The notes: generated by a model from the letters alone, not told the origin. A stretch of 64,000 nt of DNA from JAABQG01 sp963726365 (GCA_963726365.1 CAVSCI010000006.1:240379-304378), one strand, 5' to 3'; positions 16,763 to 25,956 are shown, counted from the first letter of the stretch. A program made the numbers and translations.

Positions 16763-17428
16763 TCAGGCCGCGTAGGCGTACACGGCGACGAAATGGCAGG
16801 CCGTGCCCGCCATCACGAACAGGTGCCAGACAAAGTGCCCGTAGCGCCAGCGCGAATCCGCCGCGAAAAACACCACGCCACCGGTATAGGCGAGGCCGCC
16901 CGCCACCAGCCAGGCCAGGCCGACTGCAGGCATGCTGTCCATCAGCGGCTTGATGGCGATCACCACCAGCCAGCCCATCAGCAGGTACAAGCCGGTCGAA
17001 AGGTGCGGATGCGTGATGCGGTTCATCACCTTGAGCGTCACGCCGATCACGGCCAGCCCCCAGACCAGGCCAAACAGCGTCCAGCCCCACGCGCCGCGCA
17101 GCACGCCCAGCGTGAACGGCGTGTAGGTGCCGGCGATCAGCAAAAAGATCGCGCCATGGTCGAGCAGCTGGGCGACCTGCTTGGCGCGGTTGCGCGGCAG
17201 CGCGTGGTAGACCATGGAAGCGCCATAGAGCAGCAACACCGACAGCGCAAAAACGCTGGCGCCAACGATGAAAGCCACATCGCCACGCTGCACCGCCGAG
17301 GCGATCAGGAACGGCGTGGCCACGATGGCCGCCAGCAAGCCCACGCCGTGGCTGATGCTGTTGGCAATTTCTTCGCCGAGCGACTGGTGGCGGGCGGCGG
17401 GCGGGGTTCCCAGGGTGTCAGAGGTCAT
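16763..17428 (-). CDS. Hemolysin III family (PAQR-like) membrane protein
   Basis: A seven-segment inner-membrane protein of 221 aa. Family marks are GEEIANSISHGVGL at the N-terminus, SMVYHALP (Ser/His zinc-ligand region) and VWHLFVMAGTACHF near the end, where the second histidine cluster lies. The name comes from a Bacillus hemolysin; in most bacteria the role is unknown, and metal-dependent lipid hydrolysis has been proposed because of the PAQR fold. Convergent with mutL, 33 bp apart; no strong terminator hairpin seen between them. Confidence 0.85.
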   Translation of the reverse strand: MTSDTLGTPPAARHQSLGEEIANSISHGVGLLAAIVATPFLIASAVQRGDVAFIVGASVFALSVLLLYGASMVYHALPRNRAKQVAQLLDHGAIFLLIAGTYTPFTLGVLRGAWGWTLFGLVWGLAVIGVTLKVMNRITHPHLSTGLYLLMGWLVVIAIKPLMDSMPAVGLAWLVAGGLAYTGGVVFFAADSRWRYGHFVWHLFVMAGTACHFVAVYAYAA

Positions 17429-17666
17429 GGCCTTCTATTCTCGCTGCAAAGGCACCGAATAGTCCGATTTTGCGCCTGCCTTCAAGTCCTTCAGGTCTGC
17501 CGACCAGAACTGGCCTTTCTCTTCAGAACCCGGCCAGAATCCGGCGCTCTGACAGAATCAGGAATGCACGCCGGGCGACGCTTGTGGCCAATGGGCGCCG
17601 CAGCGATGGATGCGAATCAAGATTCCAAAGGCTGAACTATTGACAACCCGACTGACTCTGTCCCCC

Positions 17667-18542
17667 ATGAAACGCCACCTCCTGATGATTTTCACGGCAC
17701 TCGCCCTCGCAGTGGCCGCTGGTTGCGCCTCCCTCGACGAGAAGCAGCGGGAGTGGATCTTCCAACCCAGTGACCGCAGCTGGTCCGGCGGTGAAGCGGC
17801 TGCACGGGGCATGGACGACGTCTGGATCGACTTTGCATCAAAGACCAACGGGCAGCCGGTGCGACTGCATGGCTTGTGGCTGGCCAGCGATGCACCCCCG
17901 GCGGCCGGGGCCCCGGTGTTGCTCTATCTGCACGGCGCGCGCTGGAACGTCACGGGCTCGGCCACACGCATCCGGCGCATGCAGGAACTTGGATTTTCGG
18001 TGCTGGCCATTGATTACCGGGGATTTGGCAAGAGCACGGCGGAGTTGCCCTCCGAGCAACTGGCGCTGGAAGACGCCCGCGCTGCCTGGGACTGGCTGGC
18101 CGCCCGCTACGCGGACCACCCGCGCTACATCTTCGGCCATTCGCTCGGCGGTGCCATCGCGATTGACCTGGCCAGCCGTGTAGACGACGAACAAGGCACC
18201 CTGGTCGAGGGCACGTTCACCTCGATCCCGGACCTCTTTGACACCTTCAAATGGGGCTGGCTGCCCGTTGGCGCGCTGATCACACAACGATTCGAATCGG
18301 TCTCCCGGGTGGCCGGCATCGGATCGCCGCTGCTGGTGGTACATGGCGCGCAAGACCAGCTGATTCCGCCTGAGCTGGGTCGTCGGCTGTTTGAAGCCGC
18401 GGCCAACCCCAAGCTTTTCGTCGAAGTCGAGGGGGGCTCGCACCACAACACCAACGCCGTCGGCCAACCCCAATACCGCCTGGCCCTGGCCCAGCTGTTC
18501 GGCGACCGGTTTTCGCCGCTGGCGGTGGTCAGCCCGAAGTAA
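17667..18542 (+). CDS. Lipoprotein alpha/beta hydrolase
   Basis: A 291-aa hydrolase with an export signal ending in the lipobox VAAGC at about residue 20, so it is probably anchored to a membrane and faces the periplasm. The catalytic triad is visible: nucleophile elbow GHSLGG, Asp in VHGAQDQLIP and His in GGSHHN. The oxyanion region is LYLHGARWN. I choose the ATG at 17667 (MKRHLLMIF) because it gives a proper signal peptide; an earlier start would bury it. It sits between hemolysin III and an MFS pump, with no functional link evident. Substrate unknown; it resembles Bem46/YqiA-like esterases. Confidence 0.8.
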   Translation: MKRHLLMIFTALALAVAAGCASLDEKQREWIFQPSDRSWSGGEAAARGMDDVWIDFASKTNGQPVRLHGLWLASDAPPAAGAPVLLYLHGARWNVTGSATRIRRMQELGFSVLAIDYRGFGKSTAELPSEQLALEDARAAWDWLAARYADHPRYIFGHSLGGAIAIDLASRVDDEQGTLVEGTFTSIPDLFDTFKWGWLPVGALITQRFESVSRVAGIGSPLLVVHGAQDQLIPPELGRRLFEAAANPKLFVEVEGGSHHNTNAVGQPQYRLALAQLFGDRFSPLAVVSPK

Positions 18543-18610
18543 CAGCGCACAACATCGCAGGCGGCAGCAACCATCGGGGAAACCCGCGGTGATCTGGTAC
18601 GCTCAGACCG

Positions 18611-19857
18611 ATGTCTCCCACGTCCCCTGTCACGACGGCCGCCAGCGCCTCCGCCATGTCCCCCGCGCTGATCGTGTTGCTGCTGTCCCTGCTGCTCGGA
18701 CTGCAGCCGATCACCACCGACCTGTACCTGCCCGCCTTGCCCGCGCTGACCGAGGGCTTTGGCGCATCGATGTCGCAGGCGCAACTCACCCTGACGGCGC
18801 TGCTGCTCTCGTTCGGCGTGTCGCAACTGGTCTGGGGGCCTTTGTCGGACCGTTTCGGACGGCGGCCGGTGCTGCTCTGGGGCATGGCGGCGTTTGTTGC
18901 GGCTTCGATTGGCAGTGCGTTCGCGCCGTCGATGGAGCTGCTGATCATCTGGCGCACCATCCAGGGCGCGGCCATGGGCGCGGGGGTGATGTGCGCGCGT
19001 GCCGTGGTGCGCGACCTGTACCTGCCGCTTGAAGGTGCCCGTGCCATGTCCAAAGGGCTCACGGGCCTGGGCGTGATCGCCTGCATCAGCGCACCGCTGG
19101 GAGGGCTGCTGTCGGACCTGTTCAGCTGGCGCGCCACCTTGCTGGCGGTCGCCGTCTTTGGCGCTGCCGCGCTGGCCATGATCGCCCTGCGGTTCGAGGA
19201 GACCGTGCCGCCGTCCAACCGCCGCGTGCTGCACCCGCTCACCCTGGCGCGGACCTGGCTTCAGATCCTGCGCCACCCGACGTTTCTGGCCTTTTCGGCG
19301 TTGTCCGCCGCCTCGTATGGCGGGCTGTTCACGTTCCTGGCGACCTCATCGTTCGTTTTCATCAAGGTGCTGGGCCTGACCAAGACGCACTACGGCCTGC
19401 TGATGTTCTCGATGTCGTTGTCCTACATCGCAGGCACCTTCATGTGCCGACGCCTGCTGGTGAAGTTTGGCGTGCGACGCACGGTGGCGCTGGCAGCGGT
19501 GCTGACGCTGACAGGCGGGACGCTGATGGCGGTGCTGGCCTTGCTGGGCTCGAATAGCCCCTGGTACGGCCCTGGGCGATCATGGTGCCGTTTTACCTGT
19601 TCATGCTGGGCCACGGCGTGCACCAGCCGTGCGGGCAGAGTGGCGCCATCGGCCCGTTTCCTCAGGCGGCGGGCACAGCCTCGGCGCTCAATGGCTTCCT
19701 GATGATGCTGGCGGCCTTCTTGATGGGCGGCTGGCTGGGCACGCACATGGACGGCACGGTGTTCCCGATGGTCTATGGCCTGTGGTTCTGGAGCGCCCTG
19801 ATTGCGCTGTCGGCCTGGACACTGGTGCAAAGGCACGGGCAGACGCCCCAGCATTGA
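18611..19857 (+). CDS. Bcr/CflA-type MFS efflux transporter, one frameshift
   Basis: A 12-TM drug/H+ antiporter of the Bcr/CflA group. The first transmembrane helix is followed by TTDLYLPALPAL, and the cytoplasmic loop motif is GPLSDRFGRRPVLLWG. The translation is intact to SNSPWYG near 19567, then a missing C shifts the frame. The remainder continues from IMVPFYLFMLGHGVHQPCGQ to the stop at 19857 in the next frame. With one base restored the protein is about 415 aa, normal for the family. The stop is immediately before the miaA start (TGAG-ATG). The frameshift is one of several in 19.5-21 kb and is probably a sequence error. Confidence 0.85.
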
Positions 19858-19858
19858 G

Positions 19859-20850
19859 ATGAGCAGCGTCGCAAACGGTGCTGTGATCTGCCTGGCCGGC
19901 CCGACCGCCGCCGGCAAGACGGCGGCCGCCCTGGCGATTGCGCAGGAACACGACGTGGAGATCATCAGCGTCGATTCGGCGCTGGTGTACCGGGGCATGG
20001 ACATCGGCACCGCCAAGCCCTCTGCAGCGGAACTCGCCGCCGTGCCGCACCACCTGATCGACATTCGCGACCCCTTGCAGGCGTACAGCGCGGCGGAATT
20101 CGTGCGCGGATGCGACGCGCCTGATCGCCGGGATCCACGCCCGTGGCCGGCTTGCACTGCTGGTGGGCGGCACCATGCTGTATTTCAAGGCGCTGATCCA
20201 CGGGCTGGACGACATGCCGCCCGCCGACCCGGTGATCCGCGCGGCGCTGGACGCCGAGGCGCGGGAAAAAGGCTGGCCGGCCATGCACGCGGAACTGGCC
20301 CGGGTGGACCCGGTCACCGCGGCACGCCTGCCGCCCAACGACGCCCAGCGCATCCAGCGCGCGCTGGAAGTGCAACGCAGCTCCGGGCGACCGCTTTCAT
20401 CCTTCCATACCTCAAAACCTATAGCAAACAATGACCGATTGACGCTGGGAATGCCGCTGATTTCCCTGGAACCCGTCGACCGGGCCTGGCTGCACGAGCG
20501 AATCGCCCGGCGTTTCGACGCCATGCTGGCGGCCGGCTTCCTGGACGAGGTATTGCGCCTGCGCGCGCGCGGCGACCTGAACCCGGACTTGCCTTCGATG
20601 CGCTGCGTGGGCTACCGCCAAGCCTGGGAGCTCCTCGACGTGCACAGGGCGCGCACCGGGGAGGTCCCTTTCCCGATGGACCCGCCTGCGCGAGCTTGGC
20701 ATCAACGCCACGCGCCAGCTCGCCAAGCGGCAGATCACCTGGCTGCGCTCCATGCCGGCGCGCCAGGTCGTTGCCTGCGACAGTCCGGATGCGGTGGCGC
20801 AAGTGATGGCGCGGGTGGAGAAACAACTGGCCGGGAGGTCGCCCGCATGA
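19859..20850 (+). CDS. miaA: tRNA dimethylallyltransferase MiaA, two frameshifts
   Basis: MiaA transfers dimethylallyl from DMAPP to A37 of tRNAs that read UNN codons. Seen: P-loop LAGPTAAGKTAAA, SVDSALVYRGMDIGTAKPS, LVGGTMLYFKAL, LEPVDRAWLHERI, and SMRCVGYRQAWE. Extra bases near 20108 (in the VR/DATRL region) and near 20683 (PMDRLREL region) break the frame. Removing both gives exactly 990 bp, 329 aa, the expected size, so both are probably sequence errors. A dispersed repeat on the minus strand supplies SKPIANNDRLTLG in a variable loop at about residue 185. The stop overlaps the next ATG by 4 bp (ATGA). Confidence 0.88.
20421..20448 (-). repeat. Low-GC dispersed repeat, copy 2 (inside miaA)
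   Basis: Minus-strand core CCAGCG, 17 nt starting TCAATCGG, then GCTAT. It is antisense to miaA, but the reverse reading has no stop. It lies in the surface loop before the LEPVDRAW helix, a part that varies in length between MiaA proteins. Confidence 0.85.
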
Positions 20851-21495
20851 GCCTCATCGTGACCGGATTGACCAAGCGCTACGGCGAGACAGCGGTGTTC
20901 GCCAACGTATCGCTGGAAGTTCGCGCCCGGCGAGTTCGTCGCCATCGTCGGCGAGTCAGGCGTCGGCAAATCCACCTTGCTCAACTGCATGGCGGGGCTG
21001 GACGACTGGAGCGAAGGCACGGTGGCGCTGGACGGCGTGGACCTGGGCGGCCTGGGTGACGACGCGCGCGCGCTGTGGCGGCGCCAGCATGTCGGCTTCG
21101 TGTTCCAGGCCTTTCACGTGCTGCCGCACCTGGACGTGGCGCAGAACGTGGCGCTGCCGCTGATGCTGCTCAACGTTCACGACGATGCCCGCGTGGCGGC
21201 GATGCTCGACGCGGTGGGCTTGGGCGGCCTGGGCACGCGCCTGCCGCAACAGCTCAGTGGCGGACAGCTCCAGCGCGTGGCCATTGCTCGCGCGTTGATC
21301 CACCGCCCCACCCTGTTGCTGGCCGACGAGCCCACCGGCAACCTGGACCCCGCCACGGCTGCAAAGGTCATGGACGTGCTGGTCAGCCAGGTGCGCGAGC
21401 ACGGCACCTCGGTGGTGCTGGTCACCCATTCCGAGGCCGCCGCGGCGCGCGCCGACCGCGTGCTGCACCTGACGGCCGAAGGCATCCGGCCCTGA
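20847..21495 (+). CDS. ABC transporter ATP-binding protein (LolD/YbbA type), one frameshift
   Basis: A 215-aa ATPase of the LolD/MacB group, which powers mechanotransmission by large FtsX-like permeases. Walker A is GESGVGKST, Q-loop HVGFVFQAFH, signature LSGGQLQRVAIARAL and Walker B LLLADEPTGNLD. One extra base near 20925 (LEV/PGEFV) interrupts the start; without it the length is a normal 648 bp. It overlaps miaA by 4 bp. Its likely permease is the 864-aa gene at 22145, which lies across the intervening, oppositely oriented hsp20, and the AttH-like gene follows that permease. Confidence 0.88.
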
Positions 21496-21496
21496 T

Positions 21497-21525
21497 CGCT
21501 GGCGGCGAAACGGGCGCCGCCAGCG
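21497..21525. terminator. Bidirectional hairpin between convergent genes
   Basis: Perfect 11-bp stem CGCTGGCGGCG/CGCCGCCAGCG with a 7-nt loop, lying between the ABC ATPase (plus) and hsp20 (minus) stop codons. There is no T-run on either side, so it would be a weak intrinsic terminator or an mRNA 3'-end protector. Confidence 0.55.
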
Positions 21526-21539
21526 GGCTCAAACCTGCT

Positions 21540-21968
21540 TCATTCGATGGTCAGGCGCTGCGAAGCGTTGGCCAGCTTCTTGGGCAGTGTCAGCGTCAAT
21601 ACGCCGTTGTCGTACTTCGCCTTCGCCTGCGTCTGGTCGATGTCCATCGGCAACTGGAAGCTGCGCGACACGGCACCGAAATAGCGCTCGCTGCGCAGGA
21701 TCTTTTCGTCCGAACCCTGGCTGTCTTCCTGCTTGACCTCGGCGCGCAGGGTCACCACGTTGCCTTCGACCGACACGTGAATCTCTTCCTTGCTCACGCC
21801 GGGCACCTCGGCCTGCACGGTGTAGGCCTTGTCCGTCTCTTTTACATCGACCTTGATCTGCGCCGGCGAGGGCAGCGGATCCCCGTGAAGGGGCCGGACA
21901 TAGAAGCCGGGGGCGATGTCCTTGAAGAAGTCGTCAAACAATCCTCCGCGGGTCATCAATGCATTCAT
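21540..21968 (-). CDS. Small heat-shock protein (Hsp20/alpha-crystallin)
   Basis: A 142-aa ATP-independent holdase that binds unfolding proteins. The alpha-crystallin domain is complete: VPGVSKEEIHVSVEGNVVTL, RSERYFGAVSRSFQLP and GVLTLTLPKK, and it ends in the LTIE I-x-I-like tail. The start ATG follows an AAAGGAG ribosome site. A sigma-32-like promoter lies about 61 bp upstream. It is inserted, in reverse orientation, between an ABC ATPase and its probable permease. A second, diverged hsp20 lies at 53867. Confidence 0.92.
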   Translation of the reverse strand: MNALMTRGGLFDDFFKDIAPGFYVRPLHGDPLPSPAQIKVDVKETDKAYTVQAEVPGVSKEEIHVSVEGNVVTLRAEVKQEDSQGSDEKILRSERYFGAVSRSFQLPMDIDQTQAKAKYDNGVLTLTLPKKLANASQRLTIE

Positions 21969-22035
21969 GATCTGCTCCTTTGAAAAGTTGAAAACCGAGC
22001 CATTCACACAAACCCGTGAACTGCCCTCCAGACAA

Positions 22036-22064
22036 AAATAGGTGCACCCTGCGCCAATATCAAG
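22036..22064 (-). promoter_or_regulatory. Sigma-32 (heat-shock) promoter of hsp20
   Basis: On the minus strand CTTGATA (22064-22058) is followed, after 14 nt measured from CTTGAT, by CACCTATTT (22044-22036). The sigma-32 consensus is CTTGAA-N13-15-CCCCATNT. The predicted start is near 22029, giving a leader of about 60 nt before ATG 21968. Motif seen; use inferred from the hsp20 downstream. Confidence 0.6.
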
Positions 22065-22144
22065 CCCTCTTTCCACTTCGTTTGTGGCAAGTCAAAAAAG
22101 CCAGCCCTCCAGCGTGTCAGACGCTCCCGGCACAATCCCTTCCC

Positions 22145-24739
22145 ATGCTCGCGCTTCTCCGTACCTTCTCCTGGCAGGAACTGCGCCACCACCGCTGGCG
22201 CAATGCCGCGGCCGTGGTGGCGGTGATGCTGGGCGTGGCGCTGGCGTTCTCGGTGCACCTGATCAACGCCTCGGCGCTGGGCGAGTTTTCCAGCGCGGTG
22301 CGTTCGGTCAACGGCCAGCCCGACCTGGAACTGCGCAGCGTGCAGGGGCGGCTCGACGAGACGCTGTTCCGGCTCGCGGCGAACCATCCGCAGGTGGCGC
22401 TGGCCAGCCCGGTGCTGGAACTGGGCAGCTATGCGATGGATGCGGCCGGCAAGCGTGTGCCCGTGCGCGTGGTGGGCGTGGACCCGCTGGTGGTGGCCTC
22501 GATCGCGCCAGCGCTGATGCCCGTGCCTGGCCCGCAGGCCGAGCGCATGGCGGTGCTGGCGCCGGCGACGGTGTTCCTGAACCCGGCGGCGGTCACGGCG
22601 CTGCTGCCTGGCGGACAGGCCGCTGCCGCACCCGGCGCCCTCCTGCAGCTGCAAACCGCATTGACACTGCGCAAGGTGACGGTCGCCGGCACCGTGAACG
22701 CCGGTGGTGCGCCGCTGGCGGTGATGGACATCGGCGCGGCGCAGGACCTGTTTGGCGCAGCCGGACAGCTCAGCCGCATCGACCTGCGCCTGCAGCCCGG
22801 CACGGACCACGCCCGCTTCATCGCGTCGCTGCAACTGCCCGCCGGCGTGACGGCGGGCGAGCCGGGCGACGCGGCCGAGCGGATCAGCAACCTGTCGCGC
22901 GCGTACCGGGTCAATCTGACGGTGCTGGCGTTGGTGGCGCTGTTCACCGGGGCGTTTCTGGTGTTCTCGGTGCTGTCGCTCAGCGTGGCGCGCCGCGCGC
23001 AACAGTTTGCGTTGCTCGGCGTGCTCGGCCTCACCCCGCGCGAGCGGCTGCGACTGGTCCTGGTGGAGTCGTTGCTGCTGGGCGTGGCGGGCAGCGTGGC
23101 CGGCATCGCCCTGGGGACCGGCCTGGCGGCGCTGGCGCTGCGCCTGCTCGGCGGGGACCTGGGGGGCGGCTTCTTTGCCGGCGTGGCCCCACCGCTGCAG
23201 TGGGATGGCACCGCCGCCGCGATCTACGGACTGCTGGGTGTGGCGGCTGCGGGCGTGGGCGGCTGGTGGCCCGCGCGCGCCGCGCAGAACCTGCCGCCGG
23301 CGCAGACCCTCAAGGGCCTGGGCGCCGCGCTGCACACCGGCCAGCACCGCGCCGTTCCGCTGCTGCTGATCGCCGCCGGGGTGTTGCTGGCACAGACCCC
23401 GCCGGTGTTCGGCATTCCGCTGGCCGCCTATGTGTCGGTCGGCCTGCTGCTGGTCGGCGGCATCACCGCCCTGCCCTGGCTGATCGCGCTGGGTTACGAC
23501 CGGCTGGCGCCGCGCGTGGCGCACCGCCTGCTGCCGATGCTGGCGGTGGAGCGCGCGCGCCGGGTGCGCGAGAGCGCGGCCGTGGCCGTGAGCGGCGTGG
23601 TGGCGTCGCTGAGCCTGGCGGTGGCGCTGACGGTGATGGTGGCGAGCTTTCGCGACTCGGTGACGCAATGGCTCGACGTGGTGCTGCCGGCCGACCTGTA
23701 CGTGCGCACCGCCCTGGGCAGCGGCGCGGCCGACACCGTGTATTTTCCGCCGGAACTGGTGCAGGCAGTGGCGCAGCTGCCCGGCGTCAAACGCGTCGGT
23801 ACACAGCGCTTCGTGCCCCTGCAGCTGGACCCGGCACGCCCTGCCGTGCTGCTGATCAGCCGCGCCCTGGACGACCCGACGCGCGGCACAGCGCTGGTGG
23901 GCGAGGCCGTGCCCGTGCCCGAGGGTCAGATCGGCATCTGGGTGAGCGAGGCCATGGTGGACCTGTATGGCGCACGCCCTGGCAGCGTGTTTCTGCCAAT
24001 TTCAGCCTCTTTTGGGGCAGTCCCCAGCGTCGAAAGGTCTTCATCAGCTACTTTTTTCGTAGCAGGCGTGTGGCGCGACTACGCCCGCCAATCCGGCGCC
24101 ATCATCATCGACCGGCGCGACTACGAGCGACTGACCGGCGACCAGCGCGTGAACGACCTGGCGTTGTGGCTGGCGGACGGCGCAGACCCGGCCCAGGTGC
24201 AGGCCGCCGTGCGCCGCGCCGCGCAGCCGGACGCTAGCAGCGGCACCCAAGGCGCGGTGGGGCTGGACACACTGCTCGAATTTGCCTCGGCCAGTCAGAT
24301 CCGCGCCACCTCGCTGCGCATCTTCGACCGCAGCTTTGCCGTCACCTACTGGCTGCAGGCGGTGGCGATCGGCATCGGCCTGTTCGGCGTGGCGGCCAGC
24401 TTCAGCGCCCAGGTGCTGGCGCGGCGCAAGGAATTCGGCCTGCTGGCGCACCTGGGGCTGACGCGCCGGCAGATCCTGGCCGTGGTGGCCGGCGAGGGCG
24501 CGGCCTGGACGGCGATGGGCGCGCTCGCCGGGCTCGGCCTGGGGCTGGCCGTGTCCATCGTGCTGGTCAAGGTGGTCAACCCGCAGAGCTTCCACTGGAC
24601 CATGGACCTGACCGCGCCCTGGCTGCGCCTGATGGCCCTGTGCGCCGCCGTGGTGGCAGCCGGCACCGTCACCGCCTGGCTGGCCGGGCGCGCGGCAGCT
24701 GGACGGGATGCAGTGCTGGCGGTAAAGGAGGATTGGTGA
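22145..24739 (+). CDS. Large ABC permease (FtsX-like/YbbP type)
   Basis: An 864-aa inner-membrane protein with two FtsX-like domains, each with four TM segments, and a large periplasmic region. Such permeases work with a LolD-type ATPase to move lipids or lipoprotein cargo. It begins MLALLRTFSWQELRHHRWRN and ends in AVKEDW. The stop shares one base with the start of the AttH-like gene (TGATG). A low-GC dispersed repeat is translated in frame in the periplasmic part, as LPISASFGAVPSVERSSSAT, in a gene that is otherwise extremely GC-rich. A longer upstream open frame exists, but the ATG at 22145 is the natural start. Confidence 0.88.
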   Translation: MLALLRTFSWQELRHHRWRNAAAVVAVMLGVALAFSVHLINASALGEFSSAVRSVNGQPDLELRSVQGRLDETLFRLAANHPQVALASPVLELGSYAMDAAGKRVPVRVVGVDPLVVASIAPALMPVPGPQAERMAVLAPATVFLNPAAVTALLPGGQAAAAPGALLQLQTALTLRKVTVAGTVNAGGAPLAVMDIGAAQDLFGAAGQLSRIDLRLQPGTDHARFIASLQLPAGVTAGEPGDAAERISNLSRAYRVNLTVLALVALFTGAFLVFSVLSLSVARRAQQFALLGVLGLTPRERLRLVLVESLLLGVAGSVAGIALGTGLAALALRLLGGDLGGGFFAGVAPPLQWDGTAAAIYGLLGVAAAGVGGWWPARAAQNLPPAQTLKGLGAALHTGQHRAVPLLLIAAGVLLAQTPPVFGIPLAAYVSVGLLLVGGITALPWLIALGYDRLAPRVAHRLLPMLAVERARRVRESAAVAVSGVVASLSLAVALTVMVASFRDSVTQWLDVVLPADLYVRTALGSGAADTVYFPPELVQAVAQLPGVKRVGTQRFVPLQLDPARPAVLLISRALDDPTRGTALVGEAVPVPEGQIGIWVSEAMVDLYGARPGSVFLPISASFGAVPSVERSSSATFFVAGVWRDYARQSGAIIIDRRDYERLTGDQRVNDLALWLADGADPAQVQAAVRRAAQPDASSGTQGAVGLDTLLEFASASQIRATSLRIFDRSFAVTYWLQAVAIGIGLFGVAASFSAQVLARRKEFGLLAHLGLTRRQILAVVAGEGAAWTAMGALAGLGLGLAVSIVLVKVVNPQSFHWTMDLTAPWLRLMALCAAVVAAGTVTAWLAGRAAAGRDAVLAVKEDW
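24024..24051 (+). repeat. Low-GC dispersed repeat, copy 3 (inside ABC permease)
   Basis: Core CCAGCG, 17 nt starting TCGAAAGG, then GCTAC. The frame reads PSVERSSSAT. GCTAC and GTAGC (24059-24063) can pair across a T-rich loop. The AT-rich segment runs from about 23997 to 24063. Confidence 0.85.
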
Positions 24740-25833
24740 TGCGCAGGCGTTCGCTGCTGGTCACGGGTGCATTGGGTCTCAGCCTGGGAGCCTCGGGTGT
24801 CGCGGCAGCGCCGCCAACCATGTCCGCCCTGCCTCGCCGCACCCTCGCCTTCCCGCGCGATCATGGCGCGCACCCGGAATTGCGCACGGAATGGTGGTAT
24901 GTCACCGGCCACGCAGGCTCGGGCGCCGGTGCGGGCGCGCGGGAATTCGGCTTCCAGGTCACTTTCTTCCGCTCCCGCGTGGACGCCACGCAGGGCATGG
25001 GTTCGGCGTTTGCCGCAAAACAGTTGATTTTTGCCCATGCGGCGGTGACCGACGTGCAGGGCCGCAAGCTCTGGCACGACCAGCGCATTGCCCGCCAGGG
25101 CTTTGGCGTGGCAGAGGCCAGCCTGAGCGATGGCGCGCTGAAACTGCGCGACTGGTCGCTGGCGCGCTCGCCGGCTGACAACGCGTGGCAAGCCCGGGTC
25201 AACGGTGGCGACTTTGCCCTGGAACTGCGCTTCGAGCCGACCCAGCCGCTGCTGCTGCAGGGCGACCAGGGCCTGTCGCGCAAAGGGCCAGAGCCGGCGC
25301 AGGCCAGCTACTACTACAGCCTGCCGCAACTCGCCACGCAGGGCCGCCTCACGATCAAGGGCCAGAGGTTCGACGTCACGGGCCAGGCCTGGCTGGACCA
25401 TGAGTGGAGCGAGGCCCTGTTGCACCCCGAGGCCGTGGGCTGGGACTGGATCGGCATGAACCTGTTCGACGGCAGTGCGCTGACGGCCTTCCGCCTGCGC
25501 GACAAGGCCGGCCAGACACTCTGGGATGGCGGCTCGTTCCGGGCGCCTGCAGGCGATGTCTACGCGTTCAGCCGCGGAGAGGTCACGTTCAGCCCGCAGA
25601 GGACGTGGAAAAGCCCGCTGAGCCAGGCGACCTATCCGGTGGAATGGATCGTGCGCACGCCGGCCGATTTCTACACCGTGCGGCCGGTGCTCGACAACCA
25701 GGAACTCGACAGCCGGGCCTCCACCGGCGCCATCTACTGGGAAGGCCTGTGCGACCTGTTCGACTCCAACGGCCGGCCAGCGGGGCGCGGCTATCTGGAG
25801 ATGACGGGGTACGCGCAGCCCCTGCGCCTGTAG
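24739..25833 (+). CDS. Secreted AttH/CrtC-like lipocalin-fold protein
   Basis: A 364-aa exported protein with a signal ending in VAAA near residue 24. After it, RTEWWYVTGH and FGFQVTFFRSRV, then AWLDHEWS and WDWIGMNLFDGSALTAFRLRD, are typical of the AttH family (related to carotenoid 1,2-hydratase CrtC). The two lipocalin-like domains are thought to bind hydrophobic ligands. The gene is translationally linked to the large permease (TGATG). ATPase, permease and AttH protein form a conserved set, so it probably accepts or modifies the transported lipid-like molecule in the periplasm. The substrate is unknown. Confidence 0.8.
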   Translation: MRRRSLLVTGALGLSLGASGVAAAPPTMSALPRRTLAFPRDHGAHPELRTEWWYVTGHAGSGAGAGAREFGFQVTFFRSRVDATQGMGSAFAAKQLIFAHAAVTDVQGRKLWHDQRIARQGFGVAEASLSDGALKLRDWSLARSPADNAWQARVNGGDFALELRFEPTQPLLLQGDQGLSRKGPEPAQASYYYSLPQLATQGRLTIKGQRFDVTGQAWLDHEWSEALLHPEAVGWDWIGMNLFDGSALTAFRLRDKAGQTLWDGGSFRAPAGDVYAFSRGEVTFSPQRTWKSPLSQATYPVEWIVRTPADFYTVRPVLDNQELDSRASTGAIYWEGLCDLFDSNGRPAGRGYLEMTGYAQPLRL

Positions 25834-25875
25834 CCCATTCCGGCGGTCGGACGGGCCCGGAAACCCGCATCGAAA

Positions 25876-25917
25876 TTGCGCTGGATCAAGACCCGTTCCT
25901 GGGCGCAGGCCTACAGT
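25876..25917 (+). promoter_or_regulatory. Possible class II FNR promoter of the CoA hydrolase gene
   Basis: TTGCGctggATCAA (25876-25889) matches the FNR box at 8 of 10 positions. TACAGT (25912-25917) follows at -10 spacing. The box centre (25882.5) lies at -41.5 relative to a predicted start near 25924, exactly the class II position. It leads into the acetyl-CoA hydrolase gene, so oxygen-limited induction is plausible. Confidence 0.4.
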
Positions 25918-25956
25918 GAAAACGGTAATTCAAGACCTATGAAGACTGGAGATACC

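Noticed and set aside
22041..22115. Further repeat copy near CCAGCGTGTCAGACG before the ABC permease
   Set aside because: It has the CCAGCGT start but no GCTAT at 17 nt; and the region is explained by the sigma-32 promoter and leader.
22004..23668. Long minus-strand open frame of 554 codons
   Set aside because: Shadow of the ABC permease in a GC-rich gene; Arg/Gln/His-rich translation with no family pattern.
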